DNA of 64,000 nt from Nitrospirillum sp034427435 (GTDB lineage: Bacteria; Pseudomonadota; Alphaproteobacteria; Azospirillales; Azospirillaceae), in assembly GCF_034427435.1 (NCBI RefSeq), contig NZ_JAXQNP010000004.1:992001-1056000 (forward strand). The letters run 5' to 3'. Both the position numbers and the translations under genes were made by a program. This document shows positions 27,590-36,821 of the stretch, piece by piece. The notes under the pieces are model-generated. The model did not search any database, was not told the origin of the DNA, and saw only the letters and a list, made by a program, of their open reading frames with translations. How positions within the stretch are numbered: the stretch's first letter is position 1; each line of letters opens with the position of its first letter.

Positions 27590-29069
27590 AACTGGTCTTC
27601 CAATTCCTGGATCAGCGCGGCAGCGGTAAGGGCGAAGCCCGCCAGCTTGCGCGGGTGATCGACATGCAGGGGCAGCATCGACAAGAAAAGCGACAACTCA
27701 TAGGCCCGGACGATGAAGAGCGAGCCCTCTCCGAATGGCATGCGATCCTGCAACGCCTCCAGGAACAAAGCGCGCAGATCGGCCGGTGACCCGCCATCCT
27801 GGAGCTGGAGGCGCAGAACCAATTGCCCGTCCAACTGACAGTCGAAAAGGTCGTTGTTGATAAAGTCGTAAGCCCCGCAGATCGAATGGCTGAATTTCGC
27901 CAAATCGTAAAGCGGATGCATCCAGGCATCATCCAAGGACTTGGCGCCGCGCGGGTCGATCAGGCGCATCAGGCCGGTACGGCGGTCGAAAAGGATATTG
28001 GAGAAGCAGGGGTCCCCATGGCCAATGGCCAGCGCCGTCGATGGATCCCGCTGAATGGCGATATCGATCAGATGCCTGGCGCGGGCGGCCATCGCCTCCA
28101 CCCCCCGCCAGGCCCGCTGGCGGAAAGGATGGCATCCAGACGGCGGCCAACCTCCATCGAAAGGAACTGTGCCAAGCGGCGATCCATTTTGCCCAAGATG
28201 GTATCACGGGCATTGGCGCGCACCGCGTCCACGCCAATTTCGCGCAGGGGCCTTGCCTCGATAAAGTCGAAGAAGCGCTCCAGAAGGACGGCGAACGATG
28301 CCGTGTCGAAAGCATGGTGGATGAATTGCAGCGCCACATCCGGAATGGCCAAGCGCTCCATGGCGTAGCTGGCGCGCTGGCCGTCATCCCGGAAATCATA
28401 GGTTGGCAGCAAGAAGGGCTTCAGCGATTCCGGTGCCACATGGAAGAAATTATATTCCGCTTCCATCTTGGCACGATCGGTGGAGCTTTTGCGCAAAGAG
28501 CGCCGTTCCATCTGGTTCGAATTGAAGGCACGGGTTTCCGTGGCCCCACTCATGAACGACAGGAAGCTGTCGGCGCGCCGCAAATCCATGAAACCGCATG
28601 GATCATCACTCATGATCGCACGGGAGCGAGCCAAGCCGGCGTGAAATTCCCGTACGGCCGAATCATCGTAGCGCGCCAGCAGCGGACGCAAATCCGCCGC
28701 GGTGAGCAGGGCCGCGACCTCGCCCCCGGTTGGCGGAGCCAACAAAGTCGTCCCCGGCGCGAAAGCCGCCTGCGCCACCACGGCCTGCAGCGCATCGGGC
28801 CTGCTCGGCATCAGGCAGGAGGGGAAGCGCAGGAAGATGCGGTCCTGAGAGCTAGCCTCCACCAGTTCCAGGAGGAACAGGCCATCCCGATCATCGGCAA
28901 GGTGGAAAAAATCCGTGGCGCCCGCCCGTTCCATGATGCCAGCCACCTCTTGCCCCAGAGACCGGCGCCGGCGCAGGATGCTAGAAAAACGGGCCGCACC
29001 GATGATGCTTTCGATCTCGGGTGACGGAAGCTGGCGGTCGTCATAGACCACGGTTAACGCGTATGCCAT
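27586..29069 (-). pseudogene. Kinase-like (aminoglycoside phosphotransferase fold) protein, frameshifted
   Basis: One gene appears split in two frames. The upstream frame (28068-29069) gives about 330 residues starting MAYALTVVYDDRQLPSPE, of unrecognised fold, and runs out of homologous-looking sequence after LDAILSASG. The downstream frame (27586-28101) contains the kinase catalytic core GHGDPCFSNILFD and the metal-binding LIDPRG, as in choline or aminoglycoside kinases. Its stop overlaps the HAD start by ATGA, so it is the true C terminus. The frames meet at a run of six C on the plus strand (28101-28106); one extra base there would join them into a protein of about 493 residues. This may be a real mutation or a sequencing error. 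If intact, the enzyme would phosphorylate the compound activated by its neighbours. Confidence 0.78.
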
Positions 29070-30061
29070 GTGGTCCTACGAAGTGCATTGAGCCGCACGC
29101 GGCGGGGAAGGCGCGCCAAGGGGAGCGGCCGCTGGGACAGCGCGTTTGAACGCCGGGCGTCCGTGCTGAAATACCGAAGATGCAACATCGTCGCAACCGG
29201 CCAGGCCGCCCCCATGAAGAGCAAGGCCACCAGCGTGTAAAGATAAATCAAGGATTGGGGAAGAACCGAAACCTCCTGGGGTGAAAGCGCCATGGAGATC
29301 ACCCCGATGACCGTTGCCACGCCACCACCGCCCCATCCATCCAGAAGCACGACAAGGCTGATCCATTCACAGGCCCAGATGCCCGCCGTCAATAACAACA
29401 GGATCAGTACGCTACCGCGCAGGCTTTCGGTTGCCACCGCAATCGCGCGCCGCAAAGAATTGATCAGCCGCAAGGCGGTCCGGGATCCAGGAGAGAAGTG
29501 ATGCCGGAAAATGTACCCTTGTAGGGTGGCCAGCGCAGGCCCAAAGGCGACTAGAACCAACAAGGCCAAGGCGATGGATACCGACAAGACAACCGCAATG
29601 AAGAGAAGGTTCGCCGGAACACCGTGATCAACGGCGAAAAGGAAAAAGCACAGACCGGATAGCACAATGGCGTCCATCATGCGCTCCACCACGATCACGA
29701 GCAAAGCGCGGGCACCGTCAACCGAAAGCCCGCCTAGTTGCTGGAAACGGTAGAGTTCCCCCAATTTAAATGGCAGGACAAAGGACGTGGGCGCTGTGCG
29801 AAAGTGCAGCAAGAGCAAGGCCCTGGCAGGCCAGCGCAGAAGCGGCACCCCCACAACGGCCAGACGAACGGCACGCAGCGCATGTCCTAAACCGTAGAAC
29901 GCGATCGCAAGGATGACCAGGCGAAGGGGCGCCAATGGACCGGCGGTCCCCTCCGCCATCGGTGAGAATGGCAAATAAACCAGTACCGCTACCAGTGGGA
30001 GAAAGGCTAACAGACCCCGGCGTAGCCGCCGGCGCGCCAAGCCTCGATTAAAGGGCGGCAC
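29054..30061 (-). CDS. Lysylphosphatidylglycerol synthase TM-region-like (flippase-like) membrane protein
   Basis: A 335-residue protein with about eight hydrophobic segments and the pattern of the LPG-synthase transmembrane family. The hallmark is FRTAPTSFVLPFKLGELYR near residue 90, followed by VVERMMDAIVLSG. No aminoacyl-transfer domain is attached, so it is probably a flippase or partner of a lipid-linked sugar pathway. It overlaps the GT2 gene upstream by 14 bp and the kinase-like gene downstream by 16 bp. A GTG start at 30061 fits that packing. Confidence 0.8.
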   Translation of the reverse strand: MPPFNRGLARRRLRRGLLAFLPLVAVLVYLPFSPMAEGTAGPLAPLRLVILAIAFYGLGHALRAVRLAVVGVPLLRWPARALLLLHFRTAPTSFVLPFKLGELYRFQQLGGLSVDGARALLVIVVERMMDAIVLSGLCFFLFAVDHGVPANLLFIAVVLSVSIALALLVLVAFGPALATLQGYIFRHHFSPGSRTALRLINSLRRAIAVATESLRGSVLILLLLTAGIWACEWISLVVLLDGWGGGGVATVIGVISMALSPQEVSVLPQSLIYLYTLVALLFMGAAWPVATMLHLRYFSTDARRSNALSQRPLPLARLPRRVRLNALRRTTWHTR

Positions 30062-30881
30062 TGGCGTTCCCCTGCACTGGACCTTTGTTCCAGCGCTCGA
30101 TCACAGTCGACGGATATGCGGCGCGCGCCACCGCCCGATGCTCCCCAAGAAGGAAGGCCGTCGGTGACAAGGCCCGCTGGTACAGCATGGCCAACATTCG
30201 ACGCCCCTGACGGAACAGCTTGGCATTGGAGATCTGGTCGTCCTCCCGCCAAGCCAGGGGGAAGAAGCGCTGCGTCAGGTTCCGTTGGCAGCTGCCTAGA
30301 AGCAAATAATAATTAAAGGTGAGATCATCAGCAAACTTGAGATGGAAGCCATCAGAAAAAACGTCCGTCCGATACATATTCAGGCCAGAGCCCAAATCGT
30401 AAAGCCGTTGGCCAGCAACTGCCGAGAAAATCAAGTTAAAGGTGATATTCGCGGCCGTCCGCAATAGGGAATAACCCTGCAGGCGCGATCCGGCCATAAA
30501 GCGGGCGCCTAGCAAGCAATCAACCTGATTATAGGCGCCTGATTCAATGTGGGGCACCAAATCGCCTACGTGCCCTTGGTCGTCTCCATGGAGAACAACG
30601 AAATGGGTATAGCCGTGATCCAAGGCCCATTGGATCGCGACCTTGTGAGATCCGCCCAAGCCATAATTATCGTCATTGTGGAGCAATGCCCGATGAGGTA
30701 CAGCAACATTCGCCAATGCGGCCCGCGCAACTTCCAAGGTATTGTCGGTCGACCGATTGTCAACGCAAATCAAGCCGTCGAAATGACGGGAGATGGAAGC
30801 GTCGCTCAACTGTGCCAGGACTCTGGGAATTTGGGGTGCACAATTATACATTGGCACAAACAAAAGAATCTTGGTGGTCAT
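30048..30881 (-). CDS. GT2 glycosyltransferase (polyprenyl-phosphate type)
   Basis: A 277-residue family 2 glycosyltransferase. The GT-A fold starts with ILLFVPMYNCAPQIPRV, has CVDNRSTDNT at the donor site, and the metal motif is HGDDQGHVGDL. The C-terminal part lacks the strong membrane helices of the GT2 gene at 1513. It sits between a GtrA-like protein and an LPG-synthase-like flippase, the usual company of bactoprenol-linked glucosylation systems. The ATG at 30881 is preferred; upstream sequence in the same frame does not look like protein. Confidence 0.85.
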   Translation of the reverse strand: MTTKILLFVPMYNCAPQIPRVLAQLSDASISRHFDGLICVDNRSTDNTLEVARAALANVAVPHRALLHNDDNYGLGGSHKVAIQWALDHGYTHFVVLHGDDQGHVGDLVPHIESGAYNQVDCLLGARFMAGSRLQGYSLLRTAANITFNLIFSAVAGQRLYDLGSGLNMYRTDVFSDGFHLKFADDLTFNYYLLLGSCQRNLTQRFFPLAWREDDQISNAKLFRQGRRMLAMLYQRALSPTAFLLGEHRAVARAAYPSTVIERWNKGPVQGNASAAL

Positions 30882-30907
30882 GTCGAATCCAATTCGATGA
30901 CGTGATT

Positions 30908-31348
30908 TCAGTAGAGTACAAACCGGCGCTCTAGCAGCCAGGTCATAAATAGGAAATTGGAATAAAGCGTCAGAGGAGTGACAATCACCTTCGCCAAAAC
31001 AGATGCCACAACAGCATGCGGAGGCAGCCACGATGCGGATACCGGCCAATCCACCATCATTAGCATAGACGCTATGAAAGAGATGACGAGCGACGCAACC
31101 GACACAGCGGCCACCTGCCACAAACAGTAGTACAAGAATTGCCGACCGAGCAGATGCCCGTCATGGACGAAGATGTGCCGCTGGGAAACGAAAAAGACAA
31201 AAGTAAGGGCCAAACTGGCGCCGATTAGGTTGGCAGGAAAAGTCGGGACCTTCAGCCAAACAAGCGACGTCATCGTGGCCATGTCCATGGCCCACCCCGC
31301 CCCGGAAATCAGGGCAAACCGGTAAAGGCGCACGCCAACTTTTCCCAC
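30908..31348 (-). CDS. GtrA family membrane protein
   Basis: A 146-residue GtrA-like protein with four hydrophobic segments. The first helix contains YRFALISGAGWAMDMATM, and the middle has the family-typical FVSQRHIFVHDG. GtrA proteins are thought to move bactoprenol-linked sugars across the inner membrane. Its partner is the GT2 gene 26 bp downstream. The GTG at 31348 has an AAGGGGTGG ribosome site; a TTG start at 31441 would add 31 residues that do not resemble the family. Confidence 0.82.
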   Translation of the reverse strand: MGKVGVRLYRFALISGAGWAMDMATMTSLVWLKVPTFPANLIGASLALTFVFFVSQRHIFVHDGHLLGRQFLYYCLWQVAAVSVASLVISFIASMLMMVDWPVSASWLPPHAVVASVLAKVIVTPLTLYSNFLFMTWLLERRFVLY

Positions 31349-31486
31349 ATCCCACCCCTTGCCATATCCGGATCCGGGGCTGGCGTCGCCGCAGCCCGGA
31401 AAAAGCGCCGGAGGATATTGTCCGAAAGCGGGCAATGGCAAGCCCTAGCTATCAATGATGATCCGGACCGCCCCGGGTGGAAACCG

Positions 31487-34400
31487 CTAGTCTTCCAGCG
31501 CCTCCACCAATTGTCGACGCATGGTTTCACGGGAGAAATTCGCCTGCGCATAATCGGGCTGCACCGCGGCCTGACGCTCCCAGGCAGCCTGATTGGACAC
31601 CAGCGACAGGATGGCTCGCGCGATTTCGGCGGCATCGTCGGTGACGGTGCAGACGCGCTCCAGATCGAGTAGGCCCTGCGCGCCTACGGTCGTCGTGACC
31701 AGCGGCACGCCGTGCTGCAGCGCCTCGACCACCTTCGACTTGATGCCGGCCCCCACGCGCAACGGCACGACCGCAACCCGCGCGGTGGCATAGTGCCGCT
31801 CCAACTCTTCGCCACTGACCCAGCCCGTGACCTTGACCCGATCCGAGGCCAGGGCATGCACCGTCGGTGTCGGGTGTGAGCCCACCAGGAACAGCGTCAG
31901 GTCCGGCATGGAGGCCCAAACCTGCGGCATGATCTCGTTCACCAGCCACTGGGCCGCGTCCTCATTCGGGGTGTGCGCGAAGCCTGCCACGAACAGCAAA
32001 CCTGAACGCTCGGCAAAGCCTGGAACATCGTCCTCGGCGCGATCCACTGTGTAAGGCGCGACGACACGGACGGGGGTGCCAGGCAGCACCTCCTTGACCG
32101 TGACAACCTCATCAACCGAGGGATAAAGCACACAGTCCGACTGAACCCATACCGTCTTTTCCTGCAATTCCATATTCAGCGAATCGAGGTGCGCTCTGAC
32201 GTTGCCGGTATACTTGTATTCCAGGGCCAGACGGCGGTGGTGAAGATCGTGGCCGTAATAAACGATCCGGGCCTTGGAGTGAGACTTAACGAGGCTCAAA
32301 TACTTAAGCGTTGTCGATGGCCGGCTCGACAGAACAGCGTGAATTTCAGCCCCGTTCCGCGCGATCCATTCCTCAAAGCCGGACGGTGTCGCCAGGGCCC
32401 CATACAAAATCTCAACCCCCATATCTTGGAGCGGCGGTGCATATTTGGGGTGAAGATAGCCGTTCTCTGGCAGGAATTTCACACCGTAGCCTGCCGAGAG
32501 AAGAACCTCCAGGAAAGAGAACATCGTTCTCGATCCGGCATCCCGATCAGGCTCGGGAAGGTAATGATCAATGACCAGGACGATTTTGCGGTTGAAGCTG
32601 CGCTCACGCGCGCGGAAAACGTTCACACCGTTTGGGAAATTTTCCTGCTCCAGCACGGCGGCCCACCGCTGCATAAGGCGCTGCTGGTTGGCAACCTGGT
32701 AGGCCTTGACCCCCGAGCCGGTATCGGTACCGTGGGAAATCCCCTCGTAGTGAATAACAGTCGAACGGGGCTGGTAGTAAACTTTGCGACCAACCGAGCG
32801 CGCCTTAAATGCCAGATCCGAATCTTCGCAATAGGCCGGAGCATAGGCCTTGTCGAAGCCTCCCTGGGCATGGAAGAAAGTCGCCTCCACCAGGATGGAG
32901 GCGCCGGAGCAATAATCCACTTCCCGGGTGTAATTGTACTGGGGAAGAGAGGGGTCATCCAGGCGGCCATAATTCCATGCCGAACCATCCTTCCAGACAA
33001 TGCCACCGGCTTCCTGGAGCACGCCGTTGGGATAAATGAGCTTCGAGCCCACAATGGCCGCGTCGGGATGTATCTCGAACGTCCGCAGGAGAGCATCCAG
33101 CCAGCCGTCCGTCACCTCCGTGTCATTGTTCAGGAAAAGCAGGTACTGGCCGCTGGCCTGGGCCGCGGCTTTGTTGCAGTTGCCGATGAAGCCCAGGTTT
33201 TCCGTATTCTCGATAAGCCGCAGGCCTGGAATGTTGCGCAGATAAGACAGGTCCGCATCGTTCGAGGCGTCGTCGATCACGATCACCTCATAGGAGGCGA
33301 CCGACGGAAACCGCATGACCGATGACAGACAGCGCAACGTGTAATCGACCTTGCCGTAGGTCGGGATAATGATAGAAACCAGCGGCTGCGCGACAGTCGG
33401 CAAGCGCAGTTCGGCGGCGATGGTTGAAAGCTGGACCTCGCCCTTCGCCTGGCGTTGCCCCAATTCAGCCTGCAGCCCCTCCAAAGGCGCGGCAAAATTG
33501 GCTTCAATGGCCTTTAAAGCCATTGCAACCGCAGACGTCTCCCCCCGCTTGGCCCTGATGAGCTGCTTCAAACCAGCGATATCACCCTTGGCCAGACGCC
33601 CCAGGAGGCGCAACGGCAGGGTCAACCGCCATGAAGTAGAATGGTACATCTGATCGACTTGTTTCCGAGCCGCTGCCAATTGCGACCGCAAGTCGACCGT
33701 CTCGGCCCGCAAGCTTTCGGTTCTTTCCTTCCAGCTGTTGGTCTCGGCAAGCAAACCCTGGGTTTCTGTCTTCCAATGTTCACCGTCAAACTTCAGATTC
33801 TTCGCCTCAGCCTCCAGATGATTGATCTGGGACAGAAATTCATCACGAATGTTAGCTATTTCTGTTTTTAGACGATCAACTTCCAGGAGATGACCATCAC
33901 GGGAGCTGTTGATTTGGGACGTGATCCGCTCAAGCTCCGACAGATGTTCGGTCTTGAGGCTTGCCATCTCGGCCTGGCCGCGATTCCTTTCCGCTTCGAT
34001 TTCCGCGTTCAGCCCACTAATGAGGGCCTGCGCTCTTTCTTGATCAGCCTGGATCACGGCGTTGAGACGGTCGATTTCAGCCTGCGCGACTTCACTGTTG
34101 TGCGATATCGCAGCGTTGAGCCGGTCGATTTCAGCCTGCGCGACTTCACTGTTGTGCGATATCGCAGCGTTGAGCCGGTCGACCTCAGCCTGGGCCAACT
34201 GATTGTTACGCGATATCTCGGCGTTCAGGCGGATGATTTCGGCGTGCCCCACACGTTGGACCTCGACGTTCTCCGTGTTCAGACGCTCGATCTCCCGCCG
34301 GGCATCAGCCAGCGTTTCCTCGGCGTCCATGCGAGCGCGATCCAGCGCAAAAAAATGCGTGGGTGAGTGGAGCACGCTGTCCGCCAACGACGGCAATTCG

Positions 34401-35134
34401 CCTAATGTCGCCACGGCAATGTAGTAGGGGGCGCTGGGCACGGAGGCGGAGCGCTGGAACAGCGTGCCATCCCGCGTCTCAAAGCCTTCAACCTGCCTAG
34501 GTCTCGTTTCACCCTCGCCAATGATGACAGACCCCCAAAGGGCCCGCTGTTCGAACAGCGCGACCTGGGGGAAATGGATATGCAACAGGTCCAGCAGTTC
34601 CTGCTTGTTCAGTTCGCGGTGATGGTAGGGATTATGGTGGTCGTGCTGGTCGCTGTAGACATCACGGTTGGGGGACGAAATCACCAATATGCCACCGGGC
34701 CGCAGCACACGGGCGATTTCCGAGATGAACGCCTCTTGCGCGGTGAAATGCTCCAGGGTCTCGAAGCTGACGACCACGTCGACGGACTGGCTGGCGATCG
34801 GCAAAGCGGCCGCATCGCCTTGGCGATAGGACACCCTTTCACTCATGTAATTTCGGTTGGCGAAATCAACCGTCACCGGATCGATGTCGACACCAATGAC
34901 CGACCGCGCCGCCTGGCCGATCAGGAAGCTGCCATATCCCTCGCCACTCGCGACATCCAATACGTCTTTTCCGGCACAGTAACGCAAGGAAAACAAATAG
35001 CGATGATAATGCTCGTGCTGTATATCGCCAACCAAACCGGAGACATACCGTTCCCCTGTAAATTCCATCGCCTTCTTGGGCTCGGGGAACTTAAAGGCAA
35101 TCCTATTGGCGTTTACCGTTGGCGCATCAGACAT
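31487..35134 (-). CDS. Fusion: methyltransferase, coiled-coil repeats, GT2 and GT4 glycosyltransferases
   Basis: A 1215-residue multidomain protein. Residues 25-200 form a class I SAM methyltransferase (DVLDVASGEGYGSF, then GVDID and FETLEHF). Residues 270-500 are a long helical region, including six 18-residue units at 296-403 with the core AQAEIDRLNAAISHN. STSWRLTLPLRLLGR near 500 links to a GT2 domain (LVSIIIPTYGKVDYTL, FLNNDTEV) at 585-800. A GT4-type domain fills 870-1215, with GAGIKSKVVEALQHGVP near its end. The methyltransferase and coiled coil recall WbdD-type chain terminators, where helix length sets glycan length. The glycosyltransferases suggest that elongation and capping share one chain. 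The ATG at 35134 is preferred over TTG at 35179. Confidence 0.88.
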   Translation of the reverse strand: MSDAPTVNANRIAFKFPEPKKAMEFTGERYVSGLVGDIQHEHYHRYLFSLRYCAGKDVLDVASGEGYGSFLIGQAARSVIGVDIDPVTVDFANRNYMSERVSYRQGDAAALPIASQSVDVVVSFETLEHFTAQEAFISEIARVLRPGGILVISSPNRDVYSDQHDHHNPYHHRELNKQELLDLLHIHFPQVALFEQRALWGSVIIGEGETRPRQVEGFETRDGTLFQRSASVPSAPYYIAVATLGELPSLADSVLHSPTHFFALDRARMDAEETLADARREIERLNTENVEVQRVGHAEIIRLNAEISRNNQLAQAEVDRLNAAISHNSEVAQAEIDRLNAAISHNSEVAQAEIDRLNAVIQADQERAQALISGLNAEIEAERNRGQAEMASLKTEHLSELERITSQINSSRDGHLLEVDRLKTEIANIRDEFLSQINHLEAEAKNLKFDGEHWKTETQGLLAETNSWKERTESLRAETVDLRSQLAAARKQVDQMYHSTSWRLTLPLRLLGRLAKGDIAGLKQLIRAKRGETSAVAMALKAIEANFAAPLEGLQAELGQRQAKGEVQLSTIAAELRLPTVAQPLVSIIIPTYGKVDYTLRCLSSVMRFPSVASYEVIVIDDASNDADLSYLRNIPGLRLIENTENLGFIGNCNKAAAQASGQYLLFLNNDTEVTDGWLDALLRTFEIHPDAAIVGSKLIYPNGVLQEAGGIVWKDGSAWNYGRLDDPSLPQYNYTREVDYCSGASILVEATFFHAQGGFDKAYAPAYCEDSDLAFKARSVGRKVYYQPRSTVIHYEGISHGTDTGSGVKAYQVANQQRLMQRWAAVLEQENFPNGVNVFRARERSFNRKIVLVIDHYLPEPDRDAGSRTMFSFLEVLLSAGYGVKFLPENGYLHPKYAPPLQDMGVEILYGALATPSGFEEWIARNGAEIHAVLSSRPSTTLKYLSLVKSHSKARIVYYGHDLHHRRLALEYKYTGNVRAHLDSLNMELQEKTVWVQSDCVLYPSVDEVVTVKEVLPGTPVRVVAPYTVDRAEDDVPGFAERSGLLFVAGFAHTPNEDAAQWLVNEIMPQVWASMPDLTLFLVGSHPTPTVHALASDRVKVTGWVSGEELERHYATARVAVVPLRVGAGIKSKVVEALQHGVPLVTTTVGAQGLLDLERVCTVTDDAAEIARAILSLVSNQAAWERQAAVQPDYAQANFSRETMRRQLVEALED
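33926..34249 (-). repeat. Six 18-residue coiled-coil repeats; 54-bp DNA tandem inside
   Basis: Codons 296-403 of the large fusion protein encode six units of 18 residues, each with the pattern AQAEIDRLNA at its start. At DNA level two adjacent 54-bp copies (34061-34114 and 34115-34168) differ at one base, and a third copy (34169-34222) is diverged. Eighteen residues equal one heptad plus one hendecad, which keeps a helix in register, so units can be gained or lost without breaking the coiled coil or the frame. Confidence 0.85.
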
Positions 35135-35759
35135 AAGGTTTACTCTACATCCATTAATTTCAGTTCGGGGGCTCGGCAACGTCTAGCGGTAAGCGAACCT
35201 TCTCATTGACATCGCTTGCCCCGATCACTTCACCAAAGTGCATTGGCTTAGGGGCTTGCTCGATTGAGTTTCAATCTGTGTATCCCAAGCCTCAAATCCC
35301 TTCACACCTCATTCCTCCAAGCGCCAAACTTGTGGCCGCTCCTCCCTTACATCAGGGACGGCTTCCACGAGAGCGCTGGCTGGCAAGAATCTGTATGATG
35401 GACCCTACCAACGCGGCGCATCATGGAGTCAAGCGTCGTCGCACACCAGCCATTTCTGTGAGCATCACGGCCATGCTATTGCTGTCATCTGGGGTAGGTG
35501 CGGACGCCACGTAAATGTCATACAAGGTGTGTTAAGCACTTGGGCGCACCGCATGCGATTGTGATTTTTTGCACCGGTACATCGACACGTCTGAAGTGAT
35601 TATAAATTCAGATGCTTTTATCAAAGCCATGGGGTATCAGCAAAAGGTCCTTTAGGGTGTTCACTGCCTGCCCCCCGTGACCCCGTTACGCAGGTCAATA
35701 CTTGAATTTATCTTTTTATTCGCTAAGCGTCTTGTTACCTGATGATATTGAGGAGATTT
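35135..35759. other. Divergent intergenic region between the glycan cluster and hddA
   Basis: These 625 bp separate the minus-strand fusion gene from the plus-strand heptose genes. The middle part (35206-35514) has an open frame with no protein-like features. The part next to hddA is AT-rich and probably holds its promoter, although no clear -35/-10 pair was found. The only firm signal is the GAGGAG ribosome site of hddA at 35750-35755. Confidence 0.4.
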
Positions 35760-36821
35760 ATGGTGACCGTCGCCCTTAATCCCAAAGCGGGTACTTTGAT
35801 TCGTGCACGCGCGCCCCTCAGGCTGGGGCTGGCCGGTGGCGGCACCGATGTTTCGCCTTATTGCGACATCCATACGGGCGCCATCCTGAACGTCACCATT
35901 TCCAAGTTCTCCTACGCGACACTGGAAATCACCGACGACGGCCTGATTGTGTTTGAGGCCCTGGATCGTAACGAGAAGACCACCTATGACGTGGCAGCGA
36001 TGCTGCAGCCGGACGGCTGCCTGGACCTTCACAAGGCCGTCTATAACCGCATCGTGGCCGACTACCTGGGGGGCCAACCGGTCTCGCTGAGGCTCAGGAC
36101 CAGCTCGGACGCGGTTGCCGGGTCGGGCCTGGGGTCCTCATCCACCCTCGTGGTGACAATGGTGCAGGCCTTCGTCGAGGCCTTCGCGCTGCCGCTCGGC
36201 GAATATGACGTCTCGCATCTTGCCTACATCATTGAGCGCAAGGACCTGGGACTAAAGGGTGGAAAGCAGGACCAGTACGCCGCCACCTTCGGCGGCTTCA
36301 ATTTCATGGAGTTTTACGACAACGACCGGGTCATAGTTAATCCTCTGCGAATCAAGGATTGGATCACCTGCGAGCTTGAATCATCCCTTGTCCTGTACTT
36401 TACGGGGGTTTCCCGTGAGTCGGCCAACATCATCGCCGAGCAGGTCAGCAATGTGCAGAGCGGCAACCAAACATCGATCGAGGCGATGCATGCCCTGCGG
36501 CGTGAAGCGGTGGCGATGAAGGAATACCTCCTGCGCGGCGACATTCCAGCGCTGGGCCGGGCTCTGCAGGCCGGCTGGGAAGCCAAGAAGCGGAGCGCCA
36601 GGTCGATTTCCAATTCCAACATTGACGCCATCGACCAAGCGGCCAGAGATGCGGGCGCCTTCGCTGGCAAGATGTCGGGCGCCGGCGGCGGCGGCTTCAT
36701 GTTCTTCCTGGCCCCCCCAGAGTGCCGGCAGAAGGTCATTAAGGCCTTGGAGGAATTTGGAGGCACCGCTTCGGCCTGCTATTTCACTTCGGAAGGAGCA
36801 AAAGCGTGGAGAGTGCGATGA
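35760..36821 (+). CDS. hddA: D-glycero-alpha-D-manno-heptose-7-phosphate kinase (GHMP kinase)
   Basis: A 353-residue GHMP-superfamily kinase. IRARAPLRLGLAGGGTDV is the substrate-binding N terminus of the HddA type. The phosphate loop is AGSGLGSSSTLVVTM, and the C-terminal motif is GKMSGAGGGGFMFF. HddA phosphorylates heptose 7-phosphate at the alpha-anomeric position, the branch that leads to GDP-heptose for surface glycans. The ATG at 35760 has AGGAG four bases upstream. gmhA and hddC follow with overlaps, giving a compact operon. The matching bisphosphate phosphatase is not in this operon. Confidence 0.93.
   Translation: MVTVALNPKAGTLIRARAPLRLGLAGGGTDVSPYCDIHTGAILNVTISKFSYATLEITDDGLIVFEALDRNEKTTYDVAAMLQPDGCLDLHKAVYNRIVADYLGGQPVSLRLRTSSDAVAGSGLGSSSTLVVTMVQAFVEAFALPLGEYDVSHLAYIIERKDLGLKGGKQDQYAATFGGFNFMEFYDNDRVIVNPLRIKDWITCELESSLVLYFTGVSRESANIIAEQVSNVQSGNQTSIEAMHALRREAVAMKEYLLRGDIPALGRALQAGWEAKKRSARSISNSNIDAIDQAARDAGAFAGKMSGAGGGGFMFFLAPPECRQKVIKALEEFGGTASACYFTSEGAKAWRVR

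Noticed and set aside
35206..35514. A 102-codon plus-strand frame between the fusion gene and hddA
   Set aside because: No ribosome site, no protein-like composition and no recognisable motif.
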